Below, one piece after another: positions 1 to 7,492 of a DNA stretch of 14,337 nt. The notes beneath the pieces are model-generated. The model did not search any database and was not told where the DNA came from. It saw only the letters and a list, made by a program, of their open reading frames with translations. The first letter of the stretch is position 1, and each line of letters opens with the position of its first letter. The position numbers were made by a program, and so were the translations under genes. The stretch spans positions 1 to 14,337 of the forward strand of contig CAJTTQ010000065.1 in the NCBI GenBank assembly GCA_910579145.1, written 5' to 3'. This stretch comes from an uncultured Eubacterium sp. (GTDB lineage: Bacteria > Bacillota > Clostridia > Lachnospirales > Lachnospiraceae).

Positions 1-37
1 GCCAAACCCCGCTATTGAATTAGTGCGTTTTGCTCAT

Positions 38-57
38 CTCTAAAAAAGTAATTAGAG
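38..57. repeat. short inverted repeat CTCTAA/TTAGAG near the left edge
   Basis: Arms CTCTAA (38-43) and TTAGAG (52-57) are perfect 6-bp complements around an 8-base A-rich centre. No T-run follows, so it is not a convincing terminator. The rest of 1-160 is AT-rich and shows no gene I can support. Confidence 0.3.
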
Positions 58-160
58 TATAACATATTTAAATTGAAGTGTAAAGTATGAGCTGCAGGGA
101 TGGTTAAGTTATATTACAGGGCAATTTAGGAAGTTTTATTAACAACAATGCCCGCTCCCG

Positions 161-189
161 TTGCTTTTGACTTCTTGTTGTGATAAAAT
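161..189 (+). promoter_or_regulatory. putative extended -10 promoter for the Rpn-family gene
   Basis: TTGCTT (161-166) and TAAAAT (184-189) are separated by 17 bases. The -10 carries the extended TGn element (TG at 181-182). The predicted transcription start is near 196. That makes the AGGAG at 196-200 a poor ribosome site, because the leader would be too short to use it. This favours a downstream translation start for the gene. The -35 match is only partial. Confidence 0.4.
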
Positions 190-258
190 GATTTCAGGAG
201 AAGGGAACCATTTAGTTTGAGTGTACAAAGGCGGGGTGGTGTGTTGATACGGGACAAT

Positions 259-1068
259 ATGGCAAGAAAACAGGAATTAAACGAAACAATTGATGGTTTT
301 TCACTATTTGATGATGACTTTATGGGCATTGTATTTGACCGGAATGTCGAAGCAACGGAATTTCTTCTAAATACTATTTTAGAACGCGACGATATTGAAG
401 TGTTGGAGGTAATCGGTCAGAGGGAATATAAAAATGCTGTGATTGGCGGACGATCTATCCGTATAGACATTTTTGCGAGAGATTCCACAAGTAAGATCTA
501 TGATATTGAAGTACAGGGATCCGCTGAGGGTGCAGATGTTCACAGAGCCAGATTTAACAGCAGTATGATTGATACGAGAATGTTAAAGGAAGGTCAAAAA
601 TTTAAGGAACTTCATGAATCCTACGTTATATTTATTGCGAAAAATGATGTGATGGGAAGTGGGTTACCATTATATCATATAGAACGAGTGGTAAAAGAGA
701 CAGGTTTGCCTTTTGGGGATGGTTCGCAAATTATTTATGTGAACGGAAGTTACAAAAATGAACATGATCCAATCGGAAAATTAGTACATGATTTTAAATG
801 CGAGAAATCAAAGGATGTGTATAATCCTATATTGGCAAAGCAACTTCATTATTTTAAGGAGACGGAAGGAGGGCGAGCTATTATGTGTAAAGCGGTAGAA
901 GAACTGGCGGGGAAATGGGCGGCCAGAAGTGCAGAAGAGAGCAGGCTTGACACAATTGTTGTCAATTTGAAAAGTATCATGAAATCAATGTCATATACAT
1001 TAGAGCAGGCAATGGATGTTTTAGAAATATCAGAGGACGACCGGGCCGTTCTCTTAAAACGGTTCTGA
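259..1068 (+). CDS. Rpn-family PD-(D/E)XK nuclease / transposase-like protein
   Basis: This 269-residue protein resembles the Rpn / PDDEXK_2 group, annotated as recombination-promoting nucleases or transposase-like proteins. Visible family features, numbered from the ATG at 259, are an N-terminal DDDFM block near residue 18, a core beta-strand pair with the acidic residue of RIDIF near 77, and the E-x-Q of YDIEVQ near 90. The arginine-rich helix RARFNSSMID follows. The C-terminus is helical and charged, as in relatives. Known members are DNA endonucleases that stimulate RecA-independent recombination in E. coli; the role here is inferred. Start choice is uncertain: in-frame GTG 241, TTG 244 and TTG 217 are also open. 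ATG 259 was chosen from the usual position of the DDFM block, although its ribosome site (GGGA at 251-254) is weak. The gene is AT-richer than era. No terminal inverted repeats or target duplications are apparent. Confidence 0.8.
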   Translation: MARKQELNETIDGFSLFDDDFMGIVFDRNVEATEFLLNTILERDDIEVLEVIGQREYKNAVIGGRSIRIDIFARDSTSKIYDIEVQGSAEGADVHRARFNSSMIDTRMLKEGQKFKELHESYVIFIAKNDVMGSGLPLYHIERVVKETGLPFGDGSQIIYVNGSYKNEHDPIGKLVHDFKCEKSKDVYNPILAKQLHYFKETEGGRAIMCKAVEELAGKWAARSAEESRLDTIVVNLKSIMKSMSYTLEQAMDVLEISEDDRAVLLKRF

Positions 1069-1089
1069 CAAGAGGCAGGAGGATAAAAG

Positions 1090-1230
1090 ATGAATAGAAA
1101 GATAAAAAAGATAGTAAAGAAAACATTTGTATTTCCCCTTTTCCTAATTTATTTTCTAATCGTGGAAATATGGATTGGTGCCGGCATTTATCATGTTTGG
1201 GATAAAATGATGAAATGGACAGATAAATAA
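1090..1230 (+). CDS. small single-pass membrane protein, 46 aa, unknown function
   Basis: An ATG at 1090 opens 46 codons ending in TAA at 1228-1230. A perfect AGGAGG lies at 1077-1082, seven bases upstream, which is the best evidence that it is translated. The product starts with a lysine-rich segment (residues 2-11), then has one hydrophobic stretch from about residue 13 to 37 (FVFPLFLIYFLIVEIW and on through GAGIYHVW). It ends in a charged tail (DKMMKWTDK). This fits a single-pass inner-membrane protein with its N-terminus in the cytoplasm. It begins 21 bp after the Rpn-family gene and ends 39 bp before era, on the same strand, so it may be co-transcribed with either. I recognise no family. 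It could be a small regulator, a toxin-like peptide or a lineage-specific orphan. Confidence 0.5.
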   Translation: MNRKIKKIVKKTFVFPLFLIYFLIVEIWIGAGIYHVWDKMMKWTDK

Positions 1231-1269
1231 AAAACAAATGCACAAGCGCTACAGATTTTGGAGGGAATC

Positions 1270-2196
1270 ATGGCAGAGAATAACAACGGACAGGAATATA
1301 AATCCGGCTTCGCCGCCCTGGTCGGCAGGCCGAATGTGGGGAAATCGACGCTCATGAACCGCATCATCGGGCAGAAGATCGCGATCACGAGCAATAAACC
1401 GCAGACTACGAGAAACCGGATCCAGACGATCTATCACGAGGAGCGGGGGCAGATCGTGTTTTTGGATACGCCGGGCATCCATAAGGCAAAGAACAAGCTG
1501 GGCGAGTATATGGTCAATGTCGCGGAGCGGACATTTAACGAGGTCGATATGATCCTGTGGATCGTGGAGGCGACGACATTTATCGGAAAGGGCGAACAGC
1601 ATATCGCCGAGCAGTTAAAAAGGGCGGACATTCCGGTACTTCTCGTGATGAACAAGATCGATAAAGTGAAAAAGGACGAGCTGCTCGCCTGTATTGACGC
1701 GTACCAGAAGGTTCTGGATTTTGATGAGATCATTCCGGTGTCGGCACAGAAGGGTGACAATGTGGACCATCTTGTGGATGTGATGTTTGGCTATCTGGAA
1801 GCGGGGCCGCAGTTTTATGACGGCGATACCGTGACGGACCAGCCGGAGCGTCAGATCGTGGCCGAATTGATCCGGGAAAAAGCGCTTCGTCTTTTGGAAG
1901 ATGAGATCCCGCACGGGATCGCGGTTGTGATCGATCAGATGAAACGCCGTTCGGGACGGGGAGGGATGTATGACATCGACGCCACGATCATATGCGAGAG
2001 GGATTCCCATAAGGGAATCATCATCGGCAAGCAGGGACAGATGCTAAAAAAGATCGGCAGCAGAGCGAGGCTTGAGATCGAGGATTTCCTTCAAACTAAG
2101 GTGAACTTAAAGCTGTGGGTGAAGGTGAAGAAGGACTGGCGGGACAGTGATTTCCTTTTGAAAAATTTTGGATACAATAAGAATCATTTGGAATAA
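1270..2196 (+). CDS. era: GTPase Era
   Basis: Era is an essential GTPase that binds 16S rRNA near its 3' end and helps 30S ribosome assembly. The 308-residue protein has the full set: P-loop GRPNVGKST at residues 19-27, the switch I region ending in PQTTRNR (44-50), DTPG at 66-69, NKID at 128-131, and SAQKG as the G5 loop. The C-terminal KH domain has the GKQGQMLKKIG loop near residues 260-270 and ends in DWRDSDFLLKNFGY, typical of Era. The start is ATG 1270, preceded by GGAGGG at 1260-1265. An in-frame TTG at 1258 sits inside that ribosome site and is unlikely to be used. The gene precedes a YqzL-like gene and recO, a common Firmicute order. It is clearly GC-richer than the block upstream. 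Confidence 0.97.
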   Translation: MAENNNGQEYKSGFAALVGRPNVGKSTLMNRIIGQKIAITSNKPQTTRNRIQTIYHEERGQIVFLDTPGIHKAKNKLGEYMVNVAERTFNEVDMILWIVEATTFIGKGEQHIAEQLKRADIPVLLVMNKIDKVKKDELLACIDAYQKVLDFDEIIPVSAQKGDNVDHLVDVMFGYLEAGPQFYDGDTVTDQPERQIVAELIREKALRLLEDEIPHGIAVVIDQMKRRSGRGGMYDIDATIICERDSHKGIIIGKQGQMLKKIGSRARLEIEDFLQTKVNLKLWVKVKKDWRDSDFLLKNFGYNKNHLE

Positions 2197-2289
2197 TGTT
2201 CTAGTATATGGACTTTCCTTTGTGGAGAAGATAATGAGTGAAGAGGAACTACTTACATCAACAATTTATAAACCACGGAGGAAACCAAC

Positions 2290-2487
2290 ATGCAAAGTAA
2301 TAATTGGGAAAATTTTTATCAGTCAGGAAGGGTATCTGACTATCTGAAGTATATAGATTCTGCCAGGAACGCGGCAGAGGGGGACGGGAGTTATTCGAGG
2401 AAGGACAATTTGTCCGGCAGTATGGAGTCGGTGCAGTATGCAGGAGAAAGTGACAGGGATGGTGCTCTCGGGCACACCGGTTGGTGA
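2290..2487 (+). CDS. YqzL-like small protein between era and recO
   Basis: The ATG at 2290 is preceded by GGAGG at 2277-2281, a strong ribosome site. The 65-residue product begins with the pattern W-x2-F-x3-G-x-V-x2-YL (residues 6-19, NWENFYQSGRVSDYL). This resembles the small YqzL family, encoded between era and recO in Bacillus and many other Firmicutes. Position and N-terminal pattern therefore agree. Family members are usually about 45-50 residues; here a polar, low-complexity tail (about residues 30-65) extends the protein, and its last 50 bases overlap the start of recO in another frame. The tail may exist mainly to couple translation to recO. The molecular function of YqzL is not established. 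The assignment rests on pattern recognition, not an alignment. Confidence 0.65.
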   Translation: MQSNNWENFYQSGRVSDYLKYIDSARNAAEGDGSYSRKDNLSGSMESVQYAGESDRDGALGHTGW

Positions 2488-3199
2488 ATATGATAAAAGG
2501 CTTGTCATACTTACGAAAGAGCGCGGGAAGATCTCCGCGTTCGCAAGGGGGGCCAGAAGGCCGAAGAGTTCGCTTCTGGCAGCCAGTGAACCGTTTACGT
2601 TTGGTGAATTTGCCCTATACCGCGGCCGCGATTCCTACACGGTTTCATCCGTGGAGGTGAGCAATTATTTTTCCGATCTGCGGGAGGAACTGGAAGATAT
2701 TTATATGGGCATGTATTTTTGCGAAGTTGCGGACTATTTTACGAGGGAAAACCTCGATGCCAAAGAGGTGCTGAAGCTTTTGTACCAGTCGCTGCGTGCC
2801 CTGAAAGTACCCTCGCTCCCGCGCGGTCTCGTAAAAACGGTTTACGAATTTAAAATGATTGCGTTAAACGGGGAAGCTCCCCGTTTATTTGCGTGTGTCA
2901 GCTGCGGGCGGAAGGAAGGACTGGCTTATTTTCACAACCGGGAGGCGGGGGTTTTATGCGACGCCTGTTATCAGGCTGCTCCCTATTTTGGGAAGGGAGC
3001 AGCTGGTATCACAGGGACGACCATTTATACGCTGCAGAGGATCGTCGCGTCACCGGTTGAAACACTATATACGTTCCGTGTGTCGGAACCGGTATTCCGG
3101 GAACTGGAACATATTGTGAGCGCCTATTTTTCGGAAAAAGCGGATAAAACATTTCCCTCGGCCGAAATGCTCTCCCTTACTGAGTCGTTCCAAATGTGA
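2438..3199 (+). CDS. recO: DNA repair protein RecO
   Basis: RecO anneals single strands and, with RecR, loads RecA onto SSB-coated DNA in the RecF pathway. The 253-residue length is normal. The N-terminal OB-fold has the typical opening GMVLSGTPVGEYDK (residues 7-20) and a basic GARRPKS segment. The C-terminal half has a four-cysteine zinc site: C153-x2-C156 and C174-x2-C177. The start at ATG 2438 gives the standard N-terminus. Its own ribosome site is modest (GGAG at 2424-2427), and it overlaps the upstream small gene by 50 bp, so translational coupling is likely. Its 3' end overlaps the convergent ldhA stop region by 23 bp, with no terminator visible between them. Confidence 0.95.
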   Translation: MQEKVTGMVLSGTPVGEYDKRLVILTKERGKISAFARGARRPKSSLLAASEPFTFGEFALYRGRDSYTVSSVEVSNYFSDLREELEDIYMGMYFCEVADYFTRENLDAKEVLKLLYQSLRALKVPSLPRGLVKTVYEFKMIALNGEAPRLFACVSCGRKEGLAYFHNREAGVLCDACYQAAPYFGKGAAGITGTTIYTLQRIVASPVETLYTFRVSEPVFRELEHIVSAYFSEKADKTFPSAEMLSLTESFQM

Positions 3200-4166
3200 T
3201 CTCATTGGCGCACGATCCTGTTTGAAAATATTCTTTCAGGTTAGAGAGAGTAACGCTCGCGATCCCTTTCAGCGCCTCTTCGGTCAGGAAAGCCTGGTGT
3301 GACGTAATGATGACATTCGGGCGTGAAACTAAAATGGAAAGGATGTCATCTTTGATTACGATATTGGAAAAGTCTTCATAAAAAAGATCAGACTCTTCCT
3401 CGTAGACGTCAAGTCCGGCAGCACCTACTTTTCCCGATGTCAGGCCGTCTAACAGGGACTGGCTTTCGATCAGGCTGCCGCGCGACGTGTTGATGAGGTA
3501 TACGCCCTGTTTCATCATGGCGATCGAATCTTTGTTGATGATATGGTGCGTCTCTTTCGTCAGCGGGCAGTGAAGGGAGATGATGTCACTCTCCCGGAAC
3601 AGTGTTTCCAATTCGACATAGTTGATGCCGCTGTCTTTCGCGGGATATTTGTCATAGGCGAGTACATTGGCGCCAAATCCACGGCAGACGTCAATGAACA
3701 CCCGTCCGATCTGTCCGGTTCCGATGACGCCGATCGTCTTGCCGTGGATGTCGAATCCGATCAGGCGGTTGAGGCTGAAATTGAAATCCCGGGTTCTTAT
3801 ATAGGCTTTGTGTATCTTCCGGTTCAGTGTCAGGATGAGTGCCATCGCGTGTTCGGCGACGGCGTACGGAGAATAGGCGGGAACGCGTAAGATGCGGATC
3901 TTTCCCTGCGCCGCCTTCATATCCACATTGTTGTATCCCGAACAGCGCATGGCGAGAACGGGAACCTTTTCGTTGTACATGGTATTGATCACAGTCTTAT
4001 CAATATCATCGTTGACAAATGCGACTACGCCGTCATAGTCCCTGACGAGTTTACATGTTTTCGGCGTAAGTTTTCCTTCAAAATAGTCGATTTCAAACTC
4101 GTCATTGAATTTGTCAAACCATATTTTATCATAAGGTTTTGTGTCAAAAAAAGCTATTTTTTTCAT
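3177..4166 (-). CDS. ldhA: D-lactate dehydrogenase (D-2-hydroxyacid dehydrogenase family)
   Basis: This enzyme reduces pyruvate to D-lactate with NADH in the cytoplasm, recycling NAD+ during fermentation. The 329-residue product has the same length as E. coli LdhA and resembles it closely: MRCSGYNNVD, RVPAYSPYAVAEHA, the Rossmann loop GTGQIG near residue 150, SLHCPLT, NTSRGSLI and SHQAFLTEEAL. The catalytic Arg-Glu-His set is present as R229, E258 and H290, at a constant offset of six from R235, E264 and H296 of the E. coli enzyme. The start at 4166 follows a GGAGG on the minus strand (4174-4178). An in-frame ATG at 4202 has no such site. It is transcribed away from the ABC genes and converges on recO with a tail overlap. 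VanH-type or other 2-hydroxyacid dehydrogenases are relatives, but this is the lactate type by similarity. Confidence 0.88.
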   Translation of the reverse strand: MKKIAFFDTKPYDKIWFDKFNDEFEIDYFEGKLTPKTCKLVRDYDGVVAFVNDDIDKTVINTMYNEKVPVLAMRCSGYNNVDMKAAQGKIRILRVPAYSPYAVAEHAMALILTLNRKIHKAYIRTRDFNFSLNRLIGFDIHGKTIGVIGTGQIGRVFIDVCRGFGANVLAYDKYPAKDSGINYVELETLFRESDIISLHCPLTKETHHIINKDSIAMMKQGVYLINTSRGSLIESQSLLDGLTSGKVGAAGLDVYEEESDLFYEDFSNIVIKDDILSILVSRPNVIITSHQAFLTEEALKGIASVTLSNLKEYFQTGSCANEITFGTTQ

Positions 4167-4242
4167 GGTTTCCTCCATTTTCTTTTCTTTATCCGTTATC
4201 ATTTCCCACTGTAAGAACCGTTATGCACCATATGACATTTTT

Positions 4243-4255
4243 CTCATAAAATGAG
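4243..4255. repeat. inverted repeat in the ldhA / ABC divergent intergenic region
   Basis: CTCAT (4243-4247) and ATGAG (4251-4255) form a perfect short palindrome with an AAA centre. It lies in the 126-bp space between the divergent ldhA and ABC starts, which must hold both promoters. It could be an operator, but it matches no motif I know. No Rex-type site is seen here, and I could not place a convincing -35/-10 pair for either direction. Confidence 0.25.
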
Positions 4256-4292
4256 GTAAGGATAGAGTGTACAGGACAAAGGGGGACGGCCT

Positions 4293-5066
4293 ATGAGTAC
4301 GATCTTATCAGCGGATCACATTTCTTATTCTTACCACAGCGTATACGGGGAAACGCTTGCGATCGATGATCTGAGTTTCCAGGTGGAAGAAGGTGAATTC
4401 TTAGCAGTCGTAGGGCCGAGCGGCTGTGGAAAATCTACGCTGTTATCTATTATTTCCGGTTTGATCGAGCCGGACTGCGGCAAGGTTTTTATCGGAAATG
4501 AGGAACGGGAGAAATCGGGGATCAACATCGGCTATATGCTGCAGAAGGATCACCTGTTAGAATGGAAAGATACATATGAAAATGCGATGCTGGGGCTGAC
4601 GATCCAGAAACAGGCAGGGAATGAAGAGAAGATCGTGCTGTTAAACCATCTTTTTCAGTCGTATGGACTTGTTTCCTTTCAAAAATCAAAACCGTCAGAA
4701 TTGTCCGGCGGCATGCGGCAGCGGGTGGCGCTGATCCGCACGCTTTTGATGGAGCCGGACCTGCTCCTGTTAGACGAACCGTTTTCGGCGTTAGATTACC
4801 AGACGCGGCTCGAAGTGTCCGATGATATATGGAAGATCATTAAAAAGGAAAAGAAGACGGCGATACTCATTACACACGATATTTCCGAGGCCATCAGTAT
4901 GGCTGACAGGGTGCTCGTGCTCACCGCGCGGCCGGCGTCACTGAAAAGGGAGATTCCGATCCGTCTGACATTTGAGGATGAGGTCACGCCGTTTAAGGCG
5001 AGGAGTACACCGGAGTTTCATCATTATTTTAATGAGATATGGGAGGAGTTAAATGGTGGAAAATAA
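4293..5066 (+). CDS. NitT/TauT-family ABC transporter ATP-binding protein
   Basis: This 257-residue ATPase powers a small-molecule importer on the cytoplasmic side of the membrane. All ABC motifs are intact: Walker A GPSGCGKST (41-49), Q-loop in MLQKDHLLEW, signature LSGGMRQR (137-144), Walker B LLLLDEP with D161 and E162, D-loop SALD, and the switch histidine H195 in ITHD. The LLEW sequence after the Q-loop and the overall length match the nitrate/sulfonate/taurine/pyrimidine-precursor group (SsuB, TauB, ThiZ types). The ribosome site is the G-rich stretch at 4281-4286. Its last 14 bases overlap the permease gene. The substrate cannot be read from the ATPase, and no binding-protein gene is nearby. 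Confidence 0.92.
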   Translation: MSTILSADHISYSYHSVYGETLAIDDLSFQVEEGEFLAVVGPSGCGKSTLLSIISGLIEPDCGKVFIGNEEREKSGINIGYMLQKDHLLEWKDTYENAMLGLTIQKQAGNEEKIVLLNHLFQSYGLVSFQKSKPSELSGGMRQRVALIRTLLMEPDLLLLDEPFSALDYQTRLEVSDDIWKIIKKEKKTAILITHDISEAISMADRVLVLTARPASLKREIPIRLTFEDEVTPFKARSTPEFHHYFNEIWEELNGGK

Positions 5067-5889
5067 AGTGTCGATTCGGGAGTTGAAACGAAGTCTTTCA
5101 AAAGAATGTTCGGCCAGGCAGCGGGAGTTTATCCAGTCGCATATCCGGCAGAAGCGAAGCGTGCGCTTTTTCCAGATCAGTATTTTTTTCACATTTCTCG
5201 CCGTATGGGAGATCGCTGCCAGAACCGGTGCCGTGGATCCTTTTGTGTTCAGCAGTCCGTCGCGCATGGTTTCGTGCTTCGCCGACCTCTCTGCCGACGG
5301 GAGTATCTATTATCATATCGGGGTCACGCTTTTGGAGACGTTTGTCAGTTTCTTCTTTATTATGTTTTTCGGTATCGTGATCGCTGTCCTGTTATGGTGG
5401 AACGAGACGGTGGCAAAAGTGTGTGAACCTTATCTCGTCGTGCTGAACAGCCTGCCGAAAACAGCGCTTGCCCCGGTTTTTATCGTATGGCTCGGCAATA
5501 ATATGAAGACGATCATCGTCGCGGCGGTGTCCGTGGCGGTGTTTGGAAGCATCATCACACTCCACACGGCGTTTTGCTCCGTGGAGGAGGAGAAGATCAA
5601 GCTGATCCGCACGCTCGGGGGAAGGCGGAGCGATATTTTGAAATACGTCGTCCTGCCGGGAAACGTCCACACGATCGTGAGCAATATGAAAGTAAATATC
5701 GGACTGTCGCTCGTCGGCGTCATCATCGGGGAATTTCTCGCGGCCAATGCCGGACTGGGATATCTGATCGTATACGGCAGCCAGGTGTTTAAACTGGATT
5801 ATGTCATACTAAGCATCGTCATTCTCTGCATTGTCGCGACCGGATTATATAAGGGGCTTGAGGCCGTAGAAAAATATTTTTATAAATAG
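5053..5889 (+). CDS. NitT/TauT-family ABC transporter permease
   Basis: This 278-residue integral membrane protein is the translocation subunit for the preceding ATPase. After a long charged cytoplasmic N-terminus (about residues 1-35) come roughly six hydrophobic segments. The first spans about 38-58 (FFQISIFFTFLAVWEIAA), then the FSSPS motif common in this group. The ATPase-contacting EAA loop is at about residues 178-208 (EEEKIKLIRTLGGRRSD, then VVLPG), close to the family pattern. The GEFLAANAGLGYLI segment near the end is also typical of SsuC/TauC/ThiX-like permeases. The start ATG 5053 lies inside the last codons of the ATPase and follows GGAGGAG at 5042-5048, so the two are translationally coupled. 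glgA follows after 87 bp and is probably a separate unit. Confidence 0.92.
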   Translation: MVENKVSIRELKRSLSKECSARQREFIQSHIRQKRSVRFFQISIFFTFLAVWEIAARTGAVDPFVFSSPSRMVSCFADLSADGSIYYHIGVTLLETFVSFFFIMFFGIVIAVLLWWNETVAKVCEPYLVVLNSLPKTALAPVFIVWLGNNMKTIIVAAVSVAVFGSIITLHTAFCSVEEEKIKLIRTLGGRRSDILKYVVLPGNVHTIVSNMKVNIGLSLVGVIIGEFLAANAGLGYLIVYGSQVFKLDYVILSIVILCIVATGLYKGLEAVEKYFYK

Positions 5890-5899
5890 AAAAAAGGTC

Positions 5900-5928
5900 T
5901 TTTCTATCCCATTCAAATGGTGTATACT
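5900..5928 (+). promoter_or_regulatory. possible glgA promoter
   Basis: TATACT (5923-5928) is a good -10. The -35 at 17-base spacing (TTTTCT, 5900-5905) is weak. The site lies 48 bp upstream of the glgA start, in the 87-bp gap after the ABC permease. The gap contains no clear terminator. Confidence 0.35.
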
Positions 5929-5976
5929 AATATTTAAGAATACACGTAAGGATTACCACGGAATGGAGGTTGAATC

Positions 5977-7413
5977 ATGAAAAAAGTCCTATTTGTAGCT
6001 TCTGAGTGCGTACCATTCATCAAAACGGGCGGACTTGCTGATGTCGTTGGATCCCTGCCAAAATATTTTAACAAAAAAGAGTTTGATGTACGGGTTATGG
6101 TGCCAAAATATATGGCGATACCGGAAGAATATAAAAACCAGATGGAGTTTATCACGCATTTTTATCTTGAACTCGCCTGGCGTAAACAGTATGTAGGTAT
6201 TTTCCAGATGGAATATCAGGGAGTGACGTTCTACTTTTTGGACAATGAATTTTATTTTAGCGGAAATACTCCTTATGGAGAAATCTATCAGGACATTGAG
6301 AAATTTGCTTTCTTTGGGAAGGCAGCGTTATCCTCTCTTCCCCTGATCGGGTTCCGGCCGGACATCATCCACTGTCATGACTGGCAGACCGGACTGATCC
6401 CGGTATATTTGAAAGACTCATTTCAGCAGGGAGAGTTTTTCCGCGGGATCAAGTCGATCATGACGATCCATAATTTGAAGTTCCAGGGCATTTGGGATAA
6501 GAAGACCGTGATGGATACGGCCGGACTGGATGCGTATTATTTTACACCGGATAAATTGGAAGCGTATGGCGATGCGAACTACTTAAAAGGCGGTTTGGTA
6601 TATGCGGACCAGATCACGACGGTGAGCGATACATACGCCGAAGAGATCAAGACGCCATTTTATGGAGAAAAGCTGGACGGCCTGATCAATGCCAAGGCAA
6701 ACTGTCTGACAGGTATCGTGAACGGATTGGATTATGATGAGTACAATCCTGCCAAAGATCCGCTGATCGCGGTAAATTATGACGCGAGGACGTTCCGTAA
6801 GGAAAAGATCAAAAACAAGCGGGCGCTGCAGAGAGAACTTGGACTTGCCCAGGATGATAAGAAATTTATGATCGGTATCGTTTCCCGTCTCACGGATCAG
6901 AAGGGATTTGACCTGATCGACTACGTGATCGAAGAGATCTGCGCGGAAGATACGCAGCTCGTCGTTTTGGGAACCGGAGATGAGAAGTACGAGCATCTGT
7001 TCCGCCACTTTGCCTGGAAATACCCGGAGCGGGTATCAGCAAACATTTTCTACTCAAATGAGCGATCCCATAAGATCTATGCTTCGTGCGACGCGTTTTT
7101 GATGCCGTCACTGTTTGAGCCGTGCGGACTGAGCCAGTTGATGAGCCTGCGCTACGGCACGGTGCCGATCGTGCGCGAGACGGGCGGACTCAAAGACACG
7201 GTAGAGGCGTATAACGAATATGAAGGTACGGGTACTGGTTTCTCCTTTGCGAATTACAACGCGCACGAGATGCTGAATACGATCCGTTACGCGAAATACG
7301 TTTACTACGATAAGCGCCGCGACTGGAATAAGATCATCGACCGCGGTATGGCGAGGGATTTCTCATGGGCAAATTCTGCGAAAAAGTATGAGGATTTGTA
7401 CCGACGCATGTAA
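5977..7413 (+). CDS. glgA: glycogen synthase (ADP-glucose-dependent, GT5)
   Basis: GlgA transfers glucose from ADP-glucose to the non-reducing end of alpha-1,4-glucan in glycogen synthesis. The 478-residue length is standard. The N-terminal domain has KTGGLADVVGSLP starting at residue 16, the loop that binds the ADP-glucose diphosphate. HCHDWQTGL and MTIHNLKFQG follow in the first Rossmann domain. The C-terminal domain has VSRLTDQKGFDL and the catalytic block SLFEPCGLSQLMSLRYG (E381 in EPCGL), then ETGGLKDTV. A GGAGG lies at 5965-5969, eight bases before the ATG. The gene stands alone: no glgB, glgC or glgP is in the window. The product belongs with the neighbouring glycolytic genes in overall carbon flow but appears to be transcribed from its own promoter. 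Confidence 0.96.
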   Translation: MKKVLFVASECVPFIKTGGLADVVGSLPKYFNKKEFDVRVMVPKYMAIPEEYKNQMEFITHFYLELAWRKQYVGIFQMEYQGVTFYFLDNEFYFSGNTPYGEIYQDIEKFAFFGKAALSSLPLIGFRPDIIHCHDWQTGLIPVYLKDSFQQGEFFRGIKSIMTIHNLKFQGIWDKKTVMDTAGLDAYYFTPDKLEAYGDANYLKGGLVYADQITTVSDTYAEEIKTPFYGEKLDGLINAKANCLTGIVNGLDYDEYNPAKDPLIAVNYDARTFRKEKIKNKRALQRELGLAQDDKKFMIGIVSRLTDQKGFDLIDYVIEEICAEDTQLVVLGTGDEKYEHLFRHFAWKYPERVSANIFYSNERSHKIYASCDAFLMPSLFEPCGLSQLMSLRYGTVPIVRETGGLKDTVEAYNEYEGTGTGFSFANYNAHEMLNTIRYAKYVYYDKRRDWNKIIDRGMARDFSWANSAKKYEDLYRRM

Positions 7414-7450
7414 AAGGGAACGATTTTCCTGAAAAAAATCACATTTACCC

Positions 7451-7479
7451 TTGAAATTTTTGGATAAATTGGGTAGAAT
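7451..7479 (+). promoter_or_regulatory. sigma-70-type promoter of gap
   Basis: TTGAAA (7451-7456) and TAGAAT (7474-7479) are each one base off consensus and are spaced by exactly 17 bases. The predicted start is near 7486. The leader to the gap ATG is about 68 bases and contains the Rex-type operator. This is the best promoter in the window. Confidence 0.75.
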
Positions 7480-7492
7480 AGGTTTTAGAAGT

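Noticed and set aside
217..258. Upstream TTG 217 start for the Rpn-family gene
   Set aside because: The best promoter predicts a transcript starting near 196, which leaves no proper leader, and the extra 14 residues (rich in R and G) are not expected before the family's N-terminal block. It cannot be fully excluded.
2234..2347. 37-codon frame between era and recO preceded by GGAGAAG
   Set aside because: It overlaps the better-supported YqzL-like frame, which has a stronger ribosome site and a recognisable pattern.
5889..5906. AGAAAA/TTTTCT hairpin after the ABC permease as a terminator
   Set aside because: The six-base stem is all A/T apart from one pair and has no T-run after it, so it is too weak.
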